The notes beneath the pieces are model-generated. The model ran no database searches. It was not told the origin of the DNA and was given only the letters and a program-made list of their open reading frames with translations. A DNA stretch of 26,759 nucleotides from JBCBTJ01 sp039818665 (lineage in GTDB: Bacteria; Pseudomonadota; Alphaproteobacteria; Caulobacterales; Hyphomonadaceae): positions 1-26,759 of the forward strand of contig JBCBTJ010000045.1 of NCBI GenBank assembly GCA_039818665.1. Direction: 5' to 3'. This document shows, piece by piece, positions 7,047 to 15,052 of this stretch. Positions within the stretch are counted from its first letter, which is position 1. Every line of letters begins with the position of its first letter. Made by a program: the position numbers and the translations under genes.

Positions 7047-8075
7047 TCACCCGCCGCTGGCTTGTCGATAGTGGCTCGCCGGCCGCAGCGCCGGGCGCTC
7101 GACGAACCGCCACATGAGCGCCGCCGCGGCGAACACGAGAATCGCTGCCGCGAGGAGCCCGGCGAGCGGACTGACCGCGAACACCCCCGCCGCAATCAAA
7201 GCCTGAAGCACCGGAAAATGCAGGATGTAGACGCCATAGGACACATCCCCCCATCGCGCAGCCGGCAGGGCCGGCCCCGGGGCGAACGCCGCCCAGGCGA
7301 CGAGGCACGCCAATCCCGCGGCGCGGAGCGGTTCCAGGGGCGCTGCGACAAAGGACGCCGCCGCCAGCCCCGCGCCGGCCAGTCCAAGCGCCTTCGCCCG
7401 GCCGCGCGCCTGATCGCGAAGCAGCCACAAAACGACGCCGGCCGCGAAGAAGCTCATCTGCCCAGGCAATTGCCGCGCGATCCGAGCGGCGAGTTCCGGC
7501 GTCAATCCAACGTCCAGCCGCGGCACACCAAGCCGCCATGCTTCGGCCGCCGCATAGATCGCCGCAAGCAGCATCCAGCGTCCCGGCCCCAATCGCGCCA
7601 TCAGCCACGCCAAGACCGGCAGGATGGCGTAGAACATCACCTCGATCTTAAGCGTCCAAAGCGCGCCGTTCACGGCGGTGAACCGATGATCGTCGAACCA
7701 CTCCGGCAGCTCCGGCGCGAGGAAGTTCAGAAAGACAAGATTGGCCGCGACATAGCGCGCGACCTCGCCGGCCGCGCCAGTCATCGCCAAAGCGAGCGCC
7801 GCCGGCGCCAGGATCACCACCGCATAGGCCGGATAAAGCCGCCGAAACCGCTTGCCTGCATAATCTGCGAGCCCGTCCGACCGGGTCCAAGACCCGTAGA
7901 CCAGCGCCCCGGAAATCACGAAAAAGCCCTGGATCGAAAGTTCCGCGGCCTGCGCCAGCGCCTGCTCCCACGCGCCGCCCGGCGTCAAAGCCGCCAGCGC
8001 GACAGCGTGGTAAGCGAACACGGTCGTGGCGAACGCCAAGCGCAACGCGTCGAATCTGTTGGCCCCCTCGAGCAT
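7047..8075 (-). CDS. OafA/YrhL-type membrane acyltransferase (acyltransferase 3 family)
   Basis: A 342-aa integral membrane protein with about 10 hydrophobic helices. The opening RFDALRLAFATTVFAYHAVAL carries the family's N-terminal Arg and the active-site-region His (FAYH). Also seen are GFFVISGALVY (typical FFxxSGF-like block), YAGKRFRRLYPAY (the RxxRxxPxY-type motif) and GDVSYGVYILHFPV near the end. Family members transfer acetyl or other acyl groups to exported sugars, such as O-antigen, peptidoglycan, capsule or Nod factor. The acceptor cannot be told here; no glycan cluster is nearby. No clear ribosome site precedes the ATG at 8075, but the N-terminus fits the family. Confidence 0.9.
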   Translation of the reverse strand: MLEGANRFDALRLAFATTVFAYHAVALAALTPGGAWEQALAQAAELSIQGFFVISGALVYGSWTRSDGLADYAGKRFRRLYPAYAVVILAPAALALAMTGAAGEVARYVAANLVFLNFLAPELPEWFDDHRFTAVNGALWTLKIEVMFYAILPVLAWLMARLGPGRWMLLAAIYAAAEAWRLGVPRLDVGLTPELAARIARQLPGQMSFFAAGVVLWLLRDQARGRAKALGLAGAGLAAASFVAAPLEPLRAAGLACLVAWAAFAPGPALPAARWGDVSYGVYILHFPVLQALIAAGVFAVSPLAGLLAAAILVFAAAALMWRFVERPALRPASHYRQASGG

Positions 8076-8188
8076 GCCGCATAGCGAGCACCCTCGCCCG
8101 CCCGCCGCAAGCGCCTCGCAAGAAAAAGCGGCGTCCGGGCGGGGGCTCGCCGGGACGCCGCAGGTTAGCCTGTCCTGGAGTCGGGTGC

Positions 8189-8497
8189 TTAAGACGACCG
8201 ATCTGCGTCGGTCTTCTTCTCGTGTCCCGCCCTGTGGGATTGCATGGCGGTCTCGAGCTCGGCGAGGGTCAGCTGTGCGTCGTCGCCAGCCACTTTGTTG
8301 AAGTATGCGGCGGCGTCCTCAGCCGACTTGCCTTTGGCCGTTTTGTAGGCGGTGTACTCAGCCAGGGTGACCGCGCCGTTCGCATCAGCGTCCATGCGCT
8401 CGAAATAGTCCGCTGGCGAGCCCGCATGGGCCGCGCCCGCGATGGCGAAGGAGACGGCGGCGGCGAAGCCGGCGTGCGTGATAAGATGGCGTTTCAT
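8189..8497 (-). CDS. Secreted EF-hand protein
   Basis: A 102-aa protein starting MKRHLITHAGF; the ATG at 8497 has GGGAGGA 4-5 nt upstream, better than an in-frame start 15 codons earlier. A signal peptide (about residues 1-26, ending AGAAHA) sends it to the periplasm or outside. The mature part has one canonical calcium loop, DADANGAVTLAE (Asp1, Asp3, Asn5, Gly6, Glu12 positions all present). A second, degenerate loop (GDDAQLTLAE) has a shortened N-terminal part. A small calcium buffer or sensor in the envelope is likely. The upstream region holds two small palindromes (8555-8570 and 8591-8604), possible operators. Confidence 0.85.
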   Translation of the reverse strand: MKRHLITHAGFAAAVSFAIAGAAHAGSPADYFERMDADANGAVTLAEYTAYKTAKGKSAEDAAAYFNKVAGDDAQLTLAELETAMQSHRAGHEKKTDADRSS

Positions 8498-8554
8498 AAT
8501 GTCCTCCCGATGGGCGCGTCGCCCGTCCTCTTTTCGTGTCAACCGAACCAGACA

Positions 8555-8604
8555 CGCTACTTTTGTAGCGCACCCAAACAGACGGTCGAGTTACCGATTG
8601 GTAA
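8555..8604. promoter_or_regulatory. Two small palindromes upstream of the EF-hand gene
   Basis: CGCTAC-TTTT-GTAGCG (8555-8570) and TTACC-GATT-GGTAA (8591-8604) lie 58-107 nt upstream of the EF-hand start, in a 165-nt gap between genes. The second has the size and symmetry of a TetR-type operator half-site pair. Neither is long enough to be a terminator. Function is inferred from position and symmetry only. Confidence 0.35.
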
Positions 8605-8662
8605 TGAGGATGCGGCGCTGGGACGGGCCGCACCGGACGCGCCGGCGACATCGCCCCGGGAC

Positions 8663-9250
8663 CTAAGCGGCGAGCCCGCCAAGCTTTCGGACCTCGTCCA
8701 GCCAGCTTTGGATCTTGGCTTGGTCCGCCGCGTCGACGCCGCCCAAGATCGTGTGGCGCACCGGCTTGAACCCGGAAAGCCCGAGTATCCCCCGCTCGAG
8801 CGCTTTCAGACCGCCGGCGTCGAAGAACAGCTTATAGACGCCCGGCGGCATGCCCATCGTCACCACCGTTCGCGCTGATTTCCCCTTCATCAATTTCTTC
8901 GGCCATGAGCCTTCTTTCTCAGCTTCGCCGATAAAGAACGCGGCGCGCGCCGCATGCTCGAAAAACGCCCGGAGCTTGGCCGGCATGCCGCCGAGCCAGA
9001 GCGGAAAGAAAATCGCCACATGGTCGGCTTCGGCGATCTGCTCGCGGGCGCTGAGAAGCGGTTGAGGAGGCGGCGCCGCGAAATCCGACACGGATTCCAA
9101 ACATGCAATGGGCAAATCGCAGACGCGGATCTTGTCGACAGCGTGGCCAGCCGCCTCCGCGCCCTCGGCATAGGCGTCGGCCAAGGCGTGGCCCAGACGC
9201 TCCGGCGCAGGATCGGGATGGCCGTCCAACACGCAGATTGACTTTGTCAT
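8663..9250 (-). CDS. Flavodoxin-fold NAD(P)H oxidoreductase
   Basis: A 195-aa protein of the Flavodoxin_2 family (NQO1/MdaB/KefF-type quinone reductases), cytosolic and FMN- or FAD-dependent. The N-terminal strand and phosphate-binding loop are CVLDGHPDPA (6-15), followed by a helix with a conserved acidic/Ala-rich composition. IFFPLWLGGMPAKLRAFFE is the family's flavin and dimer-contact segment, like the FPLWWFGMPA-type block of MdaB. A strong GAGGAGGGG lies about 6-8 nt before the ATG at 9250. It is located 78 nt downstream of mccB. Quinone or nitro-compound reduction is the typical role; a link to leucine catabolism is not implied. Confidence 0.88.
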   Translation of the reverse strand: MTKSICVLDGHPDPAPERLGHALADAYAEGAEAAGHAVDKIRVCDLPIACLESVSDFAAPPPQPLLSAREQIAEADHVAIFFPLWLGGMPAKLRAFFEHAARAAFFIGEAEKEGSWPKKLMKGKSARTVVTMGMPPGVYKLFFDAGGLKALERGILGLSGFKPVRHTILGGVDAADQAKIQSWLDEVRKLGGLAA

Positions 9251-9328
9251 GGTGCGCCCCTCCTCGGACTAAGGCCGAAGTCGGAACGAAGCGCGCCAGC
9301 CTCAATCCGGGAAAACCCCTAGGGCGCT

Positions 9329-10936
9329 CTACATGCGGAAGACGCCAAAGCCCCGCTCGCCGAACGGCGCGTTGAGGCTGGCTGACAAGGCCAATCCGAG
9401 CACGCGCCGCGTATCGGCCGGCGCGATGATACCGTCGTCCCAAAGCCGCGCCGTTGAAAAATACGGCGACCCTTCGCGCTCATAGAGCTCGCGGATTGGG
9501 TCTTTGAACGCCTCTTCGTCTTCCGCGCTCCAATCGCCCCCTTTTCGTTCGATCCCTTCGCGGCGCACGGTCGCCAGCACGCTCGCGGCCTGTTCTCCGC
9601 CCATCACCGAGATCCGCGCGTTCGGCCACATGAACAAGAAGCGCGGCGAATAGGCCCGCCCGCACATGCCGTAATTGCCCGCGCCGAAACTGCCGCCCGT
9701 CACGATCGTGAACTTCGGCACGGACGCGGTGGAGACCGCCGTCACCATTTTCGCACCGTCTTTGGCGATGCCGCCCGCCTCATATTTCGACCCGACCATG
9801 AAGCCCGTGATGTTCTGCAAAAAGACGAGCGGGATTCGGCGCTGGTCGGCGAGTTCGATGAAATGCGCGGCTTTCTGCGCGCTTTCTGAGAATAAGATCC
9901 CGTTATTGGCGAGGATCGCCACGGGCATGCCGTAAACATGCGCGAAGCCACACACCAAAGTCTCGCCGTAGAGCTTCTTGAACTCATGAAACTCCGATCC
10001 GTCGACCAGCCTCGCGATGATTTCGCGCGCGTCGAACGGTTCACGGACATCGGCCGGCACCAAGCCGTTCAAGTCGTCGGCGTCATGGATCGGGTCGACG
10101 GGCTCGCGCAGCTCAATCTCCGAGAGCTTCGGCGTCGCCAAGGTCCGCACGATCGAGCGCACAATCGCAAGCGCGTGCGCGTCGTGGACGGCGTAGTGAT
10201 CGACCACGCCGGACTTGCGCGCGTGCACGTCCGCCCCGCCAAGGTCTTCGGCGGAGATCTCCTCGCCAGTCGCCGCCTTCACCAAGGGCGGTCCGCCCAG
10301 AAAAATCGTCCCCTGTTTGCGCACGATCACCGTCTCGTCCGACATGGCCGGCACATAGGCCCCGCCCGCTGTGCAGGACCCCATCACCGAGGCGATCTGA
10401 GGGATGCCGGCCGCGCTCATATTGGCTTGGTTGAAAAAGATGCGGCCGAAATGCTCGCGATCAGGAAAGATCTCAGATTGATGCGGCAGGTTCGCGCCGC
10501 CGGAGTCGACGAGATAGACGCACGGCAAACGGTTCTCGAGCGCCACTTCTTGGGCCCGCAGGTGCTTCTTCACCGTCATCGGATAATAAGTGCCGCCCTT
10601 CACCGTCGCGTCGTTGCAGACGATAACGCATTCGCGGCCTTCGATCCGCCCGACGCCGGTGATGAGGCTCGCACCCGGCGCCTCGCCGTCATACATGTCC
10701 TCAGCCGCCAGGGCGCTCAGCTCCAAAAAGGGCGCGCCCGGGTCGAGCAATCGCTCGACGCGCTCCCTCGGCAACAGCTTGCCCCGCGAAATATGGCGTT
10801 CGCGCGAGGCCTCCGATCCGCCAAGCGCGGCGGCGGCGGTTTTCGCGCGGAGCTCCGCCACCAGTGCATCCATGCACGCCTTGTTTTCGGCGAAGGCCGC
10901 GCTGTTCGGGTCAAGCTTCGATTTGAGGACGGTCAT
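9329..10936 (-). CDS. mccB: Methylcrotonyl-CoA carboxylase, beta (carboxyltransferase) subunit
   Basis: Transfers the carboxyl group from carboxybiotin on MccA to 3-methylcrotonyl-CoA in leucine breakdown. The 535-aa length is exactly typical for MccB. The opening MTVLKSKLDPNS, RGKLLPRERVERLLDPG, NDATVKGGTYYPMTVKKHLRAQ, GSCTAGGAYVPAMSDE and the C-terminal GGSFGAGNYGMCGRAYSP block with FMWPNARISVMGGEQAA are family hallmarks. They include the two Gly-rich oxyanion-hole regions of the crotonase-fold carboxyltransferase. The ATG at 10936 with GGGAGAG upstream is preferred over a start 17 codons earlier. Divergent from the patatin gene (149-bp gap). mccA lies about 3.6 kb further on the same strand. 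Confidence 0.96.
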   Translation of the reverse strand: MTVLKSKLDPNSAAFAENKACMDALVAELRAKTAAAALGGSEASRERHISRGKLLPRERVERLLDPGAPFLELSALAAEDMYDGEAPGASLITGVGRIEGRECVIVCNDATVKGGTYYPMTVKKHLRAQEVALENRLPCVYLVDSGGANLPHQSEIFPDREHFGRIFFNQANMSAAGIPQIASVMGSCTAGGAYVPAMSDETVIVRKQGTIFLGGPPLVKAATGEEISAEDLGGADVHARKSGVVDHYAVHDAHALAIVRSIVRTLATPKLSEIELREPVDPIHDADDLNGLVPADVREPFDAREIIARLVDGSEFHEFKKLYGETLVCGFAHVYGMPVAILANNGILFSESAQKAAHFIELADQRRIPLVFLQNITGFMVGSKYEAGGIAKDGAKMVTAVSTASVPKFTIVTGGSFGAGNYGMCGRAYSPRFLFMWPNARISVMGGEQAASVLATVRREGIERKGGDWSAEDEEAFKDPIRELYEREGSPYFSTARLWDDGIIAPADTRRVLGLALSASLNAPFGERGFGVFRM

Positions 10937-11085
10937 GGCCTCTCCCTTGCACATCAGAGGCTTAGCGGCGGCCGCACGGAGTGTCATCCCAAGCGCGCGC
11001 GGACGCGGCGGGACAAAAGCGCGTCACATGGGCGTGCGGTGATCGTGTTTGAGAAAGGACTTGCCGCGGGCGGCGCTGAAACACC

Positions 11086-12897
11086 ATGTTTTGGTCCATG
11101 AGCATCGACATTTCGCCGACGCTGAAGAGCATTCCTTTCCTAAAGGATACGCCCGCGCGCGCTTTGAGGGCCGCTGGGCGCGAGGCGAATTGGTTCACGC
11201 TGCCGGCCGGCTGGGCCCTTTTTGAAGCGGGCGAACCCGCCGATTGCATTTATTTCGTCCTGTCCGGATCGCTGGGCGCGTTCCGAGATCGCGCTTCGGA
11301 CGGGCGGCAAGAATTCCTCGGCCATATCCGTCCCGGCGAGCCTGTCGGCGAGATGGCGCTGTTTTCGGCAGGCCACGGCGCCGGCTCGGCGACCCACACC
11401 AATTCCGTCCACGCGCTGCGCGACTCCGAGATCCTGCAAATCTCCCGCGCCGGCTTCGATCGCATCGTCAAAGCCGAACCCGAGATCCTCGAACGGCTGA
11501 TCCGCGTCATTCTCTTGCGTGTGCGTCACGCCGGCCGCCGGTCGCAACGCGCCGAACCGAAAATCTTCTCTCTGGCCGCCGCGTCGCCCACGATCGACCT
11601 GAAGTTACGCGCCGCGACGCTCGCGGGCGTTCTCCGCCGCATGGGCATGACCGTCGCTGTCATCGGTGAAGACGAGGGCGGGGGCAAACCCCAAGCCTAT
11701 TTCGACGAGCTCGAAAGCCAGAACGACATCGTCTTGCTCACCTCGTCCATCGGCGACAATCCGTGGTACCGCCTCTCGATCCGGCAAGCCGACAGGATCT
11801 GGGTCGTCGGGCGCGCCGACGCGAAGCCCTCTCACCCCATCATGCCGGCCGACCACTCCCCGGCGCGCCAGTTCAAACTGGTCGACGTCGTCCTGCTCCA
11901 TCACGGCCAGCGCGCCATGGCGGCCACCCCGGGCGACTGGATCGACGCCGCCGACGCCACGCGCGTGCTGCATTGGACCGGCGTCGACGGCGAAGACTGC
12001 GAGCGACTCGCCCGCGTCATCAGCGGACGCTCCGTCGGCCTCGTGCTGTCCGGCGGCGGCGCGCGCGCCTATGCCCATATCGGTGTCATCCGCGCCATGC
12101 GCGAGCGCGGCGTGCCCATCGATTTCGCCGGCGGCACCAGCATGGGCGCAGTCGTCGCCGCCTGCGTCGCCATGGGCTGGGACGATGAAGAAATCGACCG
12201 GCGCATTCGAAAAGCCTTTGTCGAGAGCAACCCCCTCGGCGACTGGCGCCTGCCCGTCGTCTCCATGGTGCGCGGGCGAAAAGTCGACGCGCGCCTGCGC
12301 GAGCATTTCGGCGACGCTCTGATCGGAGACCTCCACCTGCCTTTCTTCGCCATCTCCACCAATCTCGTCGACGGCGCTGTGCGCGTGCACCACCGAGGGC
12401 TGGTGCGCGAGACGTTGCGCGCATCCATCTCCCTGCCGGGCATTTTGCCGCCGGTCGTCAGCGGCGACGACCTCTTGGTCGACGGCGCCGTGCTCAACAA
12501 TTTCCCTGTCGATGTCATGCGCGACTTCCATCGCGGATTCATCGTCGGCTCCGACGTCGCCCGTCAGCCGGAAGGCCTCGATCCGAGCGAATTCGTCGAC
12601 CCGCCGAACTTCTTCGGCTGGGTCGCTAAACACGGCCTGTCCAGCGCTCCGCCCATCGCCGGCCTGCTGATGCGCGCCGCGACCGTCAGCGTCGACCCGA
12701 ATACGGGCCGCGAACTGACCGACGTCATGGTGGTGCCGGAGCTCGACGACGTGCAGCTGCGCGATTGGACCGCCTATGATCGGGCGGTCGAAGCCGGCTA
12801 TGAGGCCGGCCTGAAAGCGCTCGACGCCGGCGGCGACCTCGCCGCGCGCTGCGCCATCGCCGAACCGCGCGCCGCCGATTTCGCGGAGCCGGTCTGA
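11086..12897 (+). CDS. Patatin-like phospholipase with N-terminal cyclic-nucleotide-binding-like domain (NTE type)
   Basis: A 603-aa protein of the neuropathy-target-esterase architecture. Residues 10-145 are a cNMP-binding-like domain (YFVLSGSLGAF, GEMALFSAG). A linker follows, then the patatin domain from about 315. Catalytic elements are the oxyanion loop GGGARAYAHIG (323-333), the nucleophile elbow GTSMG with Ser352, and the Asp of DGA (Asp466), giving the Ser-Asp dyad of a (lyso)phospholipase. In the phosphate-binding cassette the usual Arg-Ser/Thr-Ala reads Gly-Ser-Ala (100-102), so cAMP/cGMP binding is doubtful. An alternative ATG lies 4 codons downstream; neither has a strong ribosome site. 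Its stop is 4 nt from that of the convergent transporter gene. Confidence 0.92.
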   Translation: MFWSMSIDISPTLKSIPFLKDTPARALRAAGREANWFTLPAGWALFEAGEPADCIYFVLSGSLGAFRDRASDGRQEFLGHIRPGEPVGEMALFSAGHGAGSATHTNSVHALRDSEILQISRAGFDRIVKAEPEILERLIRVILLRVRHAGRRSQRAEPKIFSLAAASPTIDLKLRAATLAGVLRRMGMTVAVIGEDEGGGKPQAYFDELESQNDIVLLTSSIGDNPWYRLSIRQADRIWVVGRADAKPSHPIMPADHSPARQFKLVDVVLLHHGQRAMAATPGDWIDAADATRVLHWTGVDGEDCERLARVISGRSVGLVLSGGGARAYAHIGVIRAMRERGVPIDFAGGTSMGAVVAACVAMGWDDEEIDRRIRKAFVESNPLGDWRLPVVSMVRGRKVDARLREHFGDALIGDLHLPFFAISTNLVDGAVRVHHRGLVRETLRASISLPGILPPVVSGDDLLVDGAVLNNFPVDVMRDFHRGFIVGSDVARQPEGLDPSEFVDPPNFFGWVAKHGLSSAPPIAGLLMRAATVSVDPNTGRELTDVMVVPELDDVQLRDWTAYDRAVEAGYEAGLKALDAGGDLAARCAIAEPRAADFAEPV

Positions 12898-12901
12898 CGC
12901 C

Positions 12902-13792
12902 TCACGCGTCCGCGTTGCGCCGCTCCGCTTCGTCGCGCCAGCCCGCCATCAGGCAAGCGCCGATGATGATCGCTCCGCCCGCGAAGAAACGCAGGCCCGG
13001 CAGCTCCTCGAAATAGAGACAGCCCACCACCGCGCTCCAGATCAACCCGGTGTATTGCAGGGGCGCCAACCGTCCGGCCGGCGCATTGGCGTAGGCGAAA
13101 GTGAGAAACACCCAAAGCCCGACGCCGAGCGCGCCGATCAGCGCGTAGAACGGCAGTTCAGGCAAAGCCGGCAACGGCCCGGCGAACGGCAGTAGCGGCA
13201 AGAGCGCCAGCGCCGGGACGACATTTGAAAACAAGGCGACGGCCGCTTTGTCATCGCAGCCCGCCCGCAAGCGCAGCAAGATCAGCGACGCGGCGAAAAA
13301 CAGCGCGCTCAAAAGCGCCGCGCCCGCCCCCAGAAGCCGCGCTCCGTCCATGGGCGCCCCGTCCGTGTCGGCCGAGATCGCGATCAAGACGCCGACAAAA
13401 CCGATCAAGGCGGCCGGCAAGGCCCATCGGCCCGCCTTCTCCCCAATCGTCCATTGCGCCAGCGGCGCGACCATGATCGTCGCCACAAACCCCAGCGCCG
13501 TCGCTTCGGCGAGGGCGAGCTGGCTCAGCGCCCAAAAGAAGGTCAGCGACACGCCCACCTGGCAGAGCCCGCGCAGCGTGTGGATCGCCACGCCCCGCCG
13601 GTCCGGCATCTGCGCCTTCAGCGCCACGAACGCCGCGCCCGTATAGAGCGAGCCGAAAACATAGCGCCAGGCGGCGATCGCGATGATCGCCGTCCCCGCC
13701 GACGCGCTCTTCACGAGCGCGTCCATCACGCTGCCGAGGAAGATCCCGATGGCCGCGATGAAGAGGGGTTGAAACGCCTTCATGCAGGGCAT
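12902..13792 (-). CDS. EamA/DMT-family transporter
   Basis: A 296-aa membrane protein with ten predicted helices arranged as two EamA repeats of about 140 residues. Examples of helices are LFIAAIGIFLGSVMDALV near the start and FFAGGAIIIGACLMAGW at the end. The PLQYTGLIWSAVVGCLYFEELP segment (about residues 246-267) is characteristic of the second repeat of DMT exporters. Family members export amino acids or other metabolites, or belong to the RhaT/S-adenosylmethionine-transporter-like group; the substrate cannot be predicted. Two ATGs (13792 and 13783) are both possible, and neither has a good ribosome site. It lies 56 nt after ivd on the same strand and may be cotranscribed with it. Confidence 0.88.
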   Translation of the reverse strand: MPCMKAFQPLFIAAIGIFLGSVMDALVKSASAGTAIIAIAAWRYVFGSLYTGAAFVALKAQMPDRRGVAIHTLRGLCQVGVSLTFFWALSQLALAEATALGFVATIMVAPLAQWTIGEKAGRWALPAALIGFVGVLIAISADTDGAPMDGARLLGAGAALLSALFFAASLILLRLRAGCDDKAAVALFSNVVPALALLPLLPFAGPLPALPELPFYALIGALGVGLWVFLTFAYANAPAGRLAPLQYTGLIWSAVVGCLYFEELPGLRFFAGGAIIIGACLMAGWRDEAERRNADA

Positions 13793-13848
13793 GTCGGACG
13801 CCCGGCCGGCTCAAGCCAGGCACGCCTCTTCGCGTTTGCGTGAGCGCG

Positions 13849-15021
13849 CTAGGCGGTTTCCTGGAACAATTCGCGGCCGATCAAGAAACGGCGGATCTCG
13901 CTCGTTCCCGCGCCGATCTCGTAGAGCTTCGCGTCGCGCAGCAGCCGGCCCGTCGGATACTCGTTGATATAGCCGTTGCCGCCCAAGATCTGGATCGCAT
14001 CGAGCGCCAGCTTGGTGGCCGTCTCGGCCGCGTACAGGATCGCGCCGGCGGCGTCCTTACGCGCCGTCTCGCCCCGGTCGCAGGCCTTCGCCACGGCGTA
14101 GACATAGGCTTTGGCCGCGTTCATCTGCACATACATGTCGGCGATCTTGCCCTGGATGAGCTGAAACTCGCCGATCGATTTGCCGAACTGTTTGCGGTCG
14201 TGAATGTAGGGCACGACCACGTCCATGCACGCCTGCATGATGCCAGTCGGACCAGCCGAAAGCACCGCGCGCTCATAGTCGAGCCCGCTCATAAGCACTT
14301 CGACCCCGCCGTTCAGCGGCCCCATCACGTTCTCTTCGGGCACCTCGCAGTCTTCGAAGACCAGTTCACCCGTCTCCGACCCGCGCATGCCGAGCTTGTC
14401 GAGCTTTTGGGCGACCGAGAAGCCCTTGAAATCGCGCTCGATGATAAAGGCGGTGATGCCGCGGGATTTCTTCTCCGGCTCGGTCTTGGCGTAGACGATC
14501 AGCGTGTCGGCGTCCGGCGCATTGGTGATCCACATCTTGGAGCCGTTGAGGACGTAGCGGTCGCCCATCTTGTCCGCACGCAGCTTCATGCCCACCACGT
14601 CCGAACCCGCCTCGCTCTCGCTCATGGCGAGGGCGCCGAGATGCTCGCCGGTGACGAGCTTGCCGAGATAGCGGGCCTTTTGATCCTCGCTGCCCCAGCG
14701 ACGCAGCTGATTGACGCAAAGATTGGAGTGCGCGCCATACGACAGGCCGACTGACGCGCTCGCCCGCGAGATCTCTTCCATGGCGATGCAGTGTTCGAGA
14801 TAGCCGAGACCCGAGCCGCCCCACTCCTCCTCGACCGTGACGCCGAGCAGTCCGAGCTCGCCCATCTGCGGCAGCAGCTGGCGCGGAAAGACGTCGGTCT
14901 TGTCGATTTCGGCGGCGATCGGCGCGATATGGTCGGAGGCGAAACTTTGCACCGTATCGCGCAACATGTCGGCGGTTTCGCCGAGATCGAAGTTCAGCGT
15001 GGGATATGTGTTCGGGATCAT
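13849..15021 (-). CDS. ivd: Isovaleryl-CoA dehydrogenase
   Basis: FAD enzyme that oxidises isovaleryl-CoA to 3-methylcrotonyl-CoA, the first committed step of leucine breakdown after the branched-chain dehydrogenase (also called liuA). The 390-aa length is usual for the acyl-CoA dehydrogenase family. Seen are the signature AMSESEAGSDVVGMKL, WITNAPDADTLIVYAKT, YERAVLSAGPTGIMQ with the Glu at the place of the isovaleryl-CoA dehydrogenase base (in LDYERAVL rather than the usual later position), and QILGGNGYINEYP near the C-terminus. This placement of the catalytic Glu is what separates isovaleryl- from short-chain acyl-CoA dehydrogenases. Electrons go to ETF. It starts 31 nt after the spmX-like gene on the same strand. 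Confidence 0.95.
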   Translation of the reverse strand: MIPNTYPTLNFDLGETADMLRDTVQSFASDHIAPIAAEIDKTDVFPRQLLPQMGELGLLGVTVEEEWGGSGLGYLEHCIAMEEISRASASVGLSYGAHSNLCVNQLRRWGSEDQKARYLGKLVTGEHLGALAMSESEAGSDVVGMKLRADKMGDRYVLNGSKMWITNAPDADTLIVYAKTEPEKKSRGITAFIIERDFKGFSVAQKLDKLGMRGSETGELVFEDCEVPEENVMGPLNGGVEVLMSGLDYERAVLSAGPTGIMQACMDVVVPYIHDRKQFGKSIGEFQLIQGKIADMYVQMNAAKAYVYAVAKACDRGETARKDAAGAILYAAETATKLALDAIQILGGNGYINEYPTGRLLRDAKLYEIGAGTSEIRRFLIGRELFQETA

Positions 15022-15052
15022 GGCCCGGTTCTAGCCGGATTTGGCCGCAAGT

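Noticed and set aside
7062..8084. Long plus-strand frame antisense to the acyltransferase
   Set aside because: Arg/Gln/His-rich translation without domains; the minus-strand gene has clear family motifs.
11605..12633. Long minus-strand frame antisense to the patatin gene
   Set aside because: Same cause; the plus-strand gene carries intact catalytic motifs.
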